Below, piece by piece: positions 58,048 to 64,000 of a stretch of DNA of 64,000 bases. Both the position numbers and the translations under genes were made by a program. How positions within the stretch are numbered: the first letter of the stretch is position 1; each line of letters starts with the position of its first letter. The DNA is taken from the NCBI RefSeq assembly GCF_014133895.1, contig NC_050732.1, positions 372,001-436,000 on the forward strand, in the 5' to 3' direction. The notes under the pieces are model-generated. The model was not told the origin of the DNA. It ran no database searches and was given only the letters and a program-made list of their open reading frames with translations. Source of the stretch: Torulaspora globosa (Eukaryota; Ascomycota; Saccharomycetes; Saccharomycetales; Saccharomycetaceae).

Positions 58048-58055
58048 TCACGTGA
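58048..58055. promoter_or_regulatory. TCACGTGA palindrome upstream of CHM7
   Basis: An 8-bp palindrome with a CACGTG core, 67 bp upstream of the CHM7 ATG at 58122. It is a candidate Cbf1-type site. Confidence 0.45.
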
Positions 58056-58121
58056 CTAAGATAATATAGCTTAAGGTGGAAACCTATTGATGATGAATGC
58101 TATTAACTTTGCATATGGTTC

Positions 58122-59489
58122 ATGAAGAGCAGAGGCACGATGGATCTGCCGCCGTCGAGGCTGGATTCGCTTTATAAGGATTTTAGCAATTTGAAAGAGC
58201 TCAATCCCGAGGGCTACAGAGCGAATATCGACACTTGGAAGGCGTATCTGACGAAAAACTACCTAAAGGGCTCGAGTTCATTGTTTCTAAACTGTGGATC
58301 TGATCTACTGGTCAAGCTCAGAAGAGAACCGCAAGGTTTACCGAGAAGTATAGACGTTGTTCTCACTTCCTTAGTGGAGAGCGATTGTTTGGTTGCGATC
58401 GAAGATTTTTACAATGGCATCATGTATCCGCAGGAGGCTTCCACTCTAATGAGATGGATTAGATGGGGTTCCTGGCCCAGAGGAAAAGTGAATTTACGTA
58501 ATAATCACGATGAGTACTATTTGAAAGCTGTGAAATTGATCATCAAACCAGTCATTGAGCAGAAATTTGAGCATATCAAGATTCAGCTGAGGAATAATAT
58601 AATATCCGAGGCCAGTGGTATTGCAGATCTTGTGTTCAGTAAACAGGAATTCTACCGCAAATGCGGGTTCCATCGAATCTTGGACGACGCCGAGGAAGAA
58701 AGAGAGGCAATGCTCTTTTATCTATCGCGGTACAAGAAGCTAATCGTACAGGATAGAGATATCATCAAAGTTATTGCACCTGAGGTGAACCATTTGCTTG
58801 CTCATTTAGAAAGGAAAGTCACAGAGGATGATCGAAGAATTGCGGCCTTAAACATGTCGCTAATATACGTTGAGTCGCAGATCAAAACGCTGCGAACTCA
58901 AATTGCTGACTATGCTGTGCTGTTGAAGGATATGATTATAAACCTAGCACCGAGGGAAACTCAAAGAAAATATCTCCAGGGCAAGAAACTAGTTGAAAGG
59001 AGCCTCAGTCGTTTGCTTGAGCAGCAGACCAGCTTGTTGACGGTCAAAACTCAAATTAACTTGGCCGCTACGAATGCGTTGCTTTTTAAAGCTCTGGAGG
59101 AGTCTAATAAAGTGCTCAAATCCATCAACGATTCAGTTGGATCAGTTGAGAAGATCGAAGAGCTGCTCGATGAGATAAAGGAAGAGGGCGAGAAGGCTGA
59201 AGAAGTGAACGCCCTTATTGCGAAATCTCCAGATGCTGAAGACGAAGCTGAGCTGGACAGAGAATTAGAAGAGATGAAAGTGGAAACGGAACAAACTCGC
59301 AAAGAGGAAACGGTCATTGATGTATCAGAAAAGAAGGAAAACAAGCCTTCACGAGAAGCTAATGAGAGTGAGCACCTGGTCAAGAAATTGAGCAGTTTGA
59401 ATATCGATTCGAAATCACCAGAACCGAGGGAAAAGTATCCAAATTCTATTCAACGGGGGTCAAAAGGGGCCATCGCGGAGCCCCAGTAG
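58122..59489 (+). CDS. CHM7: ESCRT-III-like nuclear envelope protein Chm7
   Basis: This 455-residue protein (450 in S. cerevisiae) works with Heh1/Heh2 and Snf7 to survey and seal the nuclear envelope and remove defective pore complexes. The N-terminal half resembles winged-helix ESCRT-II/III domains (NIDTWKAYLTKNYLKG, WIRWGSWPRGKV). The C-terminal half is a Snf7-like helical domain, with LYESQIKTLRTQIADYA-like residues (here LIYVESQIKTLRTQI) and an acidic MIM-like tail. The first ATG is at 58122; a second in-frame ATG at 58140 (MDLPPSRLD) is an alternative. It converges with the UBX gene across 46 bp. Confidence 0.9.
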   Translation: MKSRGTMDLPPSRLDSLYKDFSNLKELNPEGYRANIDTWKAYLTKNYLKGSSSLFLNCGSDLLVKLRREPQGLPRSIDVVLTSLVESDCLVAIEDFYNGIMYPQEASTLMRWIRWGSWPRGKVNLRNNHDEYYLKAVKLIIKPVIEQKFEHIKIQLRNNIISEASGIADLVFSKQEFYRKCGFHRILDDAEEEREAMLFYLSRYKKLIVQDRDIIKVIAPEVNHLLAHLERKVTEDDRRIAALNMSLIYVESQIKTLRTQIADYAVLLKDMIINLAPRETQRKYLQGKKLVERSLSRLLEQQTSLLTVKTQINLAATNALLFKALEESNKVLKSINDSVGSVEKIEELLDEIKEEGEKAEEVNALIAKSPDAEDEAELDRELEEMKVETEQTRKEETVIDVSEKKENKPSREANESEHLVKKLSSLNIDSKSPEPREKYPNSIQRGSKGAIAEPQ

Positions 59490-59535
59490 ATCCATATCAA
59501 TCTTGAATCCTTAGCAAATAGATAACTCTCCCTAT

Positions 59536-60867
59536 TTAACCATCCATGCATTTATCGTCATCCTTCTTCTTTTCCAGTTTGATGTTATTCCCATTATATG
59601 CGAAGCGATCGTTATCTTCATCTTCAACGTTGACGAACTGGTGGACATTAGGAGTGACGCATCTGGATGGTAAACTCAGCTCAGACGGGTTATGTTTGAT
59701 GTGGAAGTCAGAAGCTGAATAGAGAGGAGAATCTATCCTAGACGAGTGAGGTGAGGCCGTAACAGCTTCTTCACGTATTGTCGATGAGCTAGCAATAGAG
59801 TCTAGTGCTTGATTATTTTCCAAAATGGCGTCTGGAAACCTCTGCGTCGGCTTACCTTGATTATCCGCTACATCTTTGTCTTCTTCGCAATCACTCGATT
59901 GATGTCTTTCATTTTGCTCGCGACCACTAGCGGCCCACCACGAAGAGAGTCCGTTAAAGACTTTGCCTAGCAGGCCCGGGCCCTTGGCCTCGGCAATGTT
60001 CAGCCTGCTGCGGGCATTCTCTAATGGTTTCAAGATCAACGCAGATCTAGGCGACAAGTCCAAGGCCTCTAGTGTCTTGAGCTCGTCTGAATCCGAGAAC
60101 GTGACCCGGGGTATATTTCTATGGAAGGCGTAAGGGCAATCAGAGTCGGTTCTATTTGCGTCGACCCAACTTCTAACGTCATTCAATTTCAACTTGCTGT
60201 CGAACTTTTTCATTATATTTTCACCATTTGTAAGCCTTATCAACAGCGTACACTCATCTGCATGAAGTCTCTCGATGTTCTTGATATTATCTTGCAGTTG
60301 TCTTTGACCTCCTTGGCTATTATCTTCCGAGCTTTTGCGGCGAACTCGCCTTTCTGCCTTGTCAGCCTCCACAAGTCTCAAAATACGCTCTCTCTCTTCT
60401 TTAGATTGCTTCCTTTGCTTCTGCATTTCTTCATGATATTTCCTCTGGGCAGTGTCGGCCACCTGTTCTTTCAAGTTCCTCTGCTTCGCCTCACCGGGTG
60501 CCTTGCGTGCAGAAAATAATTCCGATCCAGCGCCCAACGTCGCCATAAGCTTTCCCCAATGTCCCTCACCGCCAGATTTATCCTCTTCGCCCTCAATGGT
60601 CGACAATATCTGTCCATTTCTGATGAAGCAGAGACTCGGAACCACCACAGAAGGGAAAATCTGTTCAAAATAACGAAACTGATCCGTTCCCCGAACGAGC
60701 TTCAGCCACACTGCATGTCTCGACAACCTACTCTGAAAATCTGACTTAAACCATGAATTTAACCACACATCGTCTCCAGCTGAAGTGTATAAAACGAGAA
60801 TCTTCCCCTCCCGCATGGATTTCGCTACGCCTTCCTCTACCGAGGACAAAAACAGCTCCTGTGCCAT
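59536..60867 (-). CDS. UBX7: UBX-domain Cdc48 cofactor, single ancestor of Ubx6 and Ubx7
   Basis: This 443-residue protein corresponds to S. cerevisiae Ubx7 (YBR273C, 436) and Ubx6 (YJL048C, 396), Cdc48 adaptors. It has a thioredoxin-like N-terminus (KILVLYTSAGDDVWLNSWF, then FPSVVVPSLCFI) and a charged helix (KQSKEERERILRLVEADKAE). The UBX domain includes CTLLIRLTNGENI and DCPYAFHRNIPRVTF. In place of the FPR-type loop it has RNIPR. The C-terminus carries GLSSWW and ends LEKKKDDD-like. The start is the ATG at 60867; 36 further open codons upstream lack an ATG. It is closer to Ubx7 by length. Confidence 0.9.
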   Translation of the reverse strand: MAQELFLSSVEEGVAKSMREGKILVLYTSAGDDVWLNSWFKSDFQSRLSRHAVWLKLVRGTDQFRYFEQIFPSVVVPSLCFIRNGQILSTIEGEEDKSGGEGHWGKLMATLGAGSELFSARKAPGEAKQRNLKEQVADTAQRKYHEEMQKQRKQSKEERERILRLVEADKAERRVRRKSSEDNSQGGQRQLQDNIKNIERLHADECTLLIRLTNGENIMKKFDSKLKLNDVRSWVDANRTDSDCPYAFHRNIPRVTFSDSDELKTLEALDLSPRSALILKPLENARSRLNIAEAKGPGLLGKVFNGLSSWWAASGREQNERHQSSDCEEDKDVADNQGKPTQRFPDAILENNQALDSIASSSTIREEAVTASPHSSRIDSPLYSASDFHIKHNPSELSLPSRCVTPNVHQFVNVEDEDNDRFAYNGNNIKLEKKKDDDKCMDG

Positions 60868-60977
60868 ATTGAGACCCTCACCAGCTGCCAATCGATTCAC
60901 TTTAGGCCCAAATGCTGCTGCCTTTAAATATCTGGTCAAGTTGTAGATCAGGGCCTTTAATATAACTATCAACAAAT

Positions 60978-60983
60978 CACGTG
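60978..60983. promoter_or_regulatory. CACGTG E-box between UBX7 and CHK1
   Basis: The hexamer lies midway in the short divergent promoter, about 105-110 bp from each start codon. Confidence 0.45.
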
Positions 60984-61088
60984 CCGTGCTTAACAGTATA
61001 CCAAGAACTGTTAGAGATGGCCAAACTGGAGCTGAATACGATATAAAAGGCGTTGTAGGACTCCAATTGGTGGTGTTGATCGAATTAG

Positions 61089-62669
61089 ATGAGTGGCATT
61101 GATGATACGAGTCTTCCTGCTATCAAGGACGTTGTTATTGGCGAGACTATAGGGCAAGGTGCTTTCGCATGTGTGAAAAATGCGTATTTGAAGGTAGATC
61201 CCAGTGTTGTTATTGCTGTCAAGTTTGTTCACATTCCGACGTGCAAGCAATTTGGCTTAACGGAGAAAGATGTGGTGGGAGAGATCATATTACACTCGAA
61301 ATGCTGCAACCACGCCAACATCTTACGTGTGATAGACTGTAACATTACCAGGGACCATCTGTGGATTGCCATGGAGATGGCAGATGGCGGCGACCTCTTC
61401 GACAAGATAGAGCCCGATGTTGGGGTGGATTACGAAGTGGCGCAGTTTTACTTCCAGCAGCTGGTCAACGCTATCACGTACCTGCATCTGGAGTGTCATA
61501 TCGCACACCGCGATATCAAGCCGGAAAACATCCTTCTGGATAAGAATGGGAATTTGAAGCTGGCCGATTTCGGCTTGGCGTCCCGCTTCAAACGTAGGGA
61601 TGGCACTCTTCGACTGTCAAGCGACCAGCGCGGATCTCCGCAGTATATGGCGCCAGAGGTTCTGATGGGCGTCAAGTATCATCCGGAAAAGACTGACGTG
61701 TGGTCTGTGGGAGTATTAGTCTTTGTGCTACTGACTGGCGAAGTTCCGTGGGAACTGCCGATACGAACAGATGAAAACTTCGAAGAGTTTATTCGAAACG
61801 AGGGGAATATTACCATGGGGCGGTGGGCCAGCATCGAATTTAGGCACTTGAACCTGTTAAGAAAGATTTTGCAACCAGACCCGTCTAAAAGGGCCACAAT
61901 TCAGGATCTCCGGAAGCATCCTTGGTTTCTAAATCAGCTTAGCTTCGCAAACTCGGAAGGCCTGTGCAGCAACCCAGCCCTTCTGGCTAAGAAGCTATTT
62001 TCCAATTTGAGGGTATCTCTGAGTGACGATGAGTATATGAGGTTTACTCAGGATCCTCTCACGGGCACTGGCCAAAGCATCGACTTCCGAGCAACTCAGC
62101 CAGCTGACAGTGATTACGCAGGGCTTCAGCACGACACACTGAATCTGGACGCTGTAGGATGCACACAGAAACCGTACACACAAAATACTACAGAATTGTT
62201 GAGGAATGATCTTACGACGTCTCAGAGCTCGCGATGGACGCGATTTATCAACACGGACATTGCAGCTTTACAGTTTTGCCACAAGAATAATCCCTCCTTC
62301 GCCTCACAGTTCAGGTTCAACCCTATAAGATTGACCAAGTTCTATTCCGTACAGGAAATGGAGGTTATACTCCCGTTGTTCGAACAAGCCTTAAGATTCG
62401 CAAAGATAAACATCAAACCGGACCTCCTCTCCGATTTTTTGAACTTGAAGAGTTCGCTCGGCTACGAGGGAGTATTTCCTCTAGTAATAAATATACGAAC
62501 ACAAGACGCTCGAGGCTCAAAACTCAATGGAGTCATTATAATTAAGATCGTTCGTGAAAATCTGAAAAGCATTAGCTTCGAAAGGAAAGCAGGTGATCCT
62601 TTGGATTGGAGGCGATTATTCAAAAAAGTAGCCCTATTTTGCAGAGAAGTCATTTTGGTTCCTGATTGA
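61089..62669 (+). CDS. CHK1: DNA-damage checkpoint kinase Chk1
   Basis: This 526-residue kinase (527 in S. cerevisiae) is activated by Mec1 through Rad9 and stabilises Pds1 to hold metaphase after DNA damage. The glycine loop is IGQGAFACV, the ATP lysine K45 in IAVKFVH, the catalytic loop HRDIKPEN begins at 140, DFG is at 160-162 and APE at 188-190. All catalytic residues are intact. After the kinase domain (to about 285) lies a regulatory region with SQ motifs (TSQSSRW). The C-terminal KA1-like domain begins near QFRFNPIRLTKFYSVQEME. It converges on RIF1. Confidence 0.95.
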   Translation: MSGIDDTSLPAIKDVVIGETIGQGAFACVKNAYLKVDPSVVIAVKFVHIPTCKQFGLTEKDVVGEIILHSKCCNHANILRVIDCNITRDHLWIAMEMADGGDLFDKIEPDVGVDYEVAQFYFQQLVNAITYLHLECHIAHRDIKPENILLDKNGNLKLADFGLASRFKRRDGTLRLSSDQRGSPQYMAPEVLMGVKYHPEKTDVWSVGVLVFVLLTGEVPWELPIRTDENFEEFIRNEGNITMGRWASIEFRHLNLLRKILQPDPSKRATIQDLRKHPWFLNQLSFANSEGLCSNPALLAKKLFSNLRVSLSDDEYMRFTQDPLTGTGQSIDFRATQPADSDYAGLQHDTLNLDAVGCTQKPYTQNTTELLRNDLTTSQSSRWTRFINTDIAALQFCHKNNPSFASQFRFNPIRLTKFYSVQEMEVILPLFEQALRFAKINIKPDLLSDFLNLKSSLGYEGVFPLVINIRTQDARGSKLNGVIIIKIVRENLKSISFERKAGDPLDWRRLFKKVALFCREVILVPD

Positions 62670-62742
62670 TCTTTTTTGTTTATCACCAATGCAGCCTTGT
62701 GGTATGCTATAAACGGGATGGCTTTGCCTAATCAGTTTGTAA

Positions 62743-64000
62743 CTACTTCTCGTGCTCCAGGTTCATGAGAAAGTCTAGCAGTTCGATTCGAAGGTTTCTC
62801 TTCTCCTCATGAGTCAAGTTAGAAATATCTTCTATAGTCAACGCGCGCAATCTGCTCACCAGTCGACGCGCCTTCTTGGAAGGGAAATGAATGCGAAGTG
62901 AAGCCGTTGCTTCCTGTGACATTGCCTCCTCCATGCGACTCAGATCTCCTTGTTTCTCAAGCTCATCCGTTATGGTTTCCGGCTGAGCCGTATTCGTAAC
63001 AACATCTTTATGTGGTAAGTGCTCTAGTTGCACAGGCGTACCGTCCTTAGCGGCTGTACTCGCCAATTTTGAGAAATTGAAAATAGGGAAACGAATCTTT
63101 GACTCAGACTCTGTTCGCGCAGCAGCAGCTGGCTGTGTGCCCGGCAGCTCTACAGATTGGCTGTCAGCAAGAGATTGCAGTTCATGCGACCCAACAGCGA
63201 TTTTATTCTCCATCGTTTTCAGAAACTCATCGTCTTCATCCATCTCAACATCCGCGAAATCATCACCATTGCGCTCAGATGCAGTACTTTCTTTCCGATA
63301 TTTGAGATTTTGACCAGAAGGGGTAGAACTTTCGGTGTTTGGGGAATTAACCGGTTGCGGAGCTTTGATCTTCGTTGATTCTTGCTTCGTTGTCTCTGAC
63401 GTGTAGTCTGTGTTGAAAGCAATTTCTGCCCTGTTTACAGAGTTTTGATCATCTTCGATCCCTGCAATAGCTGTATCAGGATTTTCAGTCCTGGAGTCAG
63501 ATAAGTTCCTAAAGCTTTCACTGCTACTAGCATTGTCATTTTCCAATTGCGATGCATTTAACACAGTAGGCAAGGTCGCAAGGTCGGTTGAATTAGAAGA
63601 TAAAAGGCTGTCGGTGCCAGCAGCTGCCGATGCAAAGTCTGCTGAATCCCTGGTATCTCCATCAGTTTTTTGCGTTGCTGGAACCTGAACTTCTGGCTCA
63701 CTTTTCGATATCTCTAAATGGCGATTTGAGCCCTGCGCCGATGACTTTTGCAATTCTTCATGTCCCTTCAAATGATTCACGATCAATTCATTGGGCTTTC
63801 CTATCTTGTCCTTGGAATTAGCACCATCTGGTTCGACCAAATCTGCTTCCTCAAGAGGTACTCCCTTTCGAAGTTTCTCCACAAGGTCATTACAGTATTT
63901 CAAATTTTCAAGGACAGGTTGGGTTTTGGAGTGCTGGATGAGGAAATCAAATAAATCTAAAGTATAAGATGTCACATCACTTGCCATTATTTTCAACATG
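62743..64000 (-). CDS. RIF1: Telomere and replication-timing protein Rif1, C-terminal part (truncated by window edge)
   Basis: The frame runs off the right edge; about 419 residues of a C-terminus are visible, and S. cerevisiae Rif1 is about 1916. Rif1 binds Rap1 at telomeres, recruits PP1 to control origin firing and limits telomerase. The visible part is mostly disordered and acidic or Ser/Thr/Asn-rich. It contains one basic, hydrophobic island (ESKIRFPIFNFSKLAST) that could be a binding motif for Rap1 or another partner. The extreme C-terminus (SKKARRLVSRLRALTIEDIS to FLMNLEHEK) is likely the helical tetramerisation module. Assignment relies on position next to CHK1 (YBR274W-YBR275C) and on character. 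The ATG at 63999 is internal. Confidence 0.8.
   Translation of the reverse strand, partial: MLKIMASDVTSYTLDLFDFLIQHSKTQPVLENLKYCNDLVEKLRKGVPLEEADLVEPDGANSKDKIGKPNELIVNHLKGHEELQKSSAQGSNRHLEISKSEPEVQVPATQKTDGDTRDSADFASAAAGTDSLLSSNSTDLATLPTVLNASQLENDNASSSESFRNLSDSRTENPDTAIAGIEDDQNSVNRAEIAFNTDYTSETTKQESTKIKAPQPVNSPNTESSTPSGQNLKYRKESTASERNGDDFADVEMDEDDEFLKTMENKIAVGSHELQSLADSQSVELPGTQPAAAARTESESKIRFPIFNFSKLASTAAKDGTPVQLEHLPHKDVVTNTAQPETITDELEKQGDLSRMEEAMSQEATASLRIHFPSKKARRLVSRLRALTIEDISNLTHEEKRNLRIELLDFLMNLEHEK

Larger units (their letters stand above)
57601..58121. other. Divergent intergenic region PEP8-CHM7 (right inversion edge)
   Basis: About 520 bp, relatively GC-rich for intergenic sequence, with no supported gene. 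It holds an 11-bp tandem repeat (57805-57826) and a TCACGTGA palindrome (58048-58055). By comparison with S. cerevisiae order it contains the right inversion breakpoint. Confidence 0.5.

Noticed and set aside
60868..60975. 36-codon hydrophobic extension upstream of the UBX7 ATG
   Set aside because: It has no ATG, and a CACGTG promoter element sits just beyond its upstream end, so transcription probably starts within or after it.

Overview
This window is nuclear DNA from a budding yeast of the family Saccharomycetaceae. Genes are compact and almost intron-free. The one intron found has the yeast GTAAGT / TACTAAC / TAG signals, and almost every protein has a recognisable Saccharomyces cerevisiae counterpart. 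The gene order interleaves two S. cerevisiae blocks, YJL071-YJL048 (chromosome X) and YBR284-YBR265 (chromosome II). Those blocks are sister segments from the whole-genome duplication (WGD). Each duplicated pair (YJL070C/YBR284W, DPB3/DLS1, BIT2/BIT61, UBX6/UBX7) is present here only once, so the species diverged before the WGD (Torulaspora, Zygosaccharomyces, Lachancea, Kluyveromyces and similar). The genus cannot be fixed from this sequence alone. Homology calls rest on my recognition of protein families plus conserved order; no database search was run.

Layout: 1-6.7 kb holds the end of ARG2, an AMP-deaminase-like pseudoenzyme, tRNA-Cys, SSH1 (with an intron) and MRPL27. 6.7-9.2 kb holds an unrecognised 551-residue protein behind an unusually long promoter and leader. 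9.4-23.8 kb holds UTP18, DUG2, SAF1, S-formylglutathione hydrolase, PAF1, MPM1, a DPB3/DLS1 histone-fold gene and PPS1. 23.8-31.5 kb holds a cysteine-synthase-like gene out of its S. cerevisiae context, then MRPL8, COA3, TSC10, REI1 and LAS21. 31.7-48.5 kb holds MRPL37, NUP82, SDH8, BNA3, YHC3, BIT61/BIT2, IKS1, EFM2, ZAP1, LOG1 and TIM54. 48.8-57.6 kb holds HSM3, MTR4, IRC8 and PEP8, inverted as a block relative to S. cerevisiae. 58.1-64 kb holds CHM7, a UBX6/7 gene, CHK1 and the C-terminal part of RIF1, cut by the window edge.

The genes are mostly independent housekeeping functions: mitochondrial ribosome and respiratory assembly, ribosome biogenesis, ER translocation, GPI and sphingolipid synthesis, chromatin and checkpoint, retromer and ESCRT. 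They are not an operon-like system. Visible regulation includes PAC plus RRPE motifs in front of the ribosome-biogenesis/RNA-processing genes UTP18, REI1 and MTR4, a palindromic zinc-response element in the ZAP1 promoter, and several CACGTG E-boxes in promoters. The points most worth a second look are the unrecognised gene at 7590, the SSH1 intron, the pseudoenzyme, the four-gene inversion, the relocated cysteine synthase and a perfect hairpin in the PAF1 leader.
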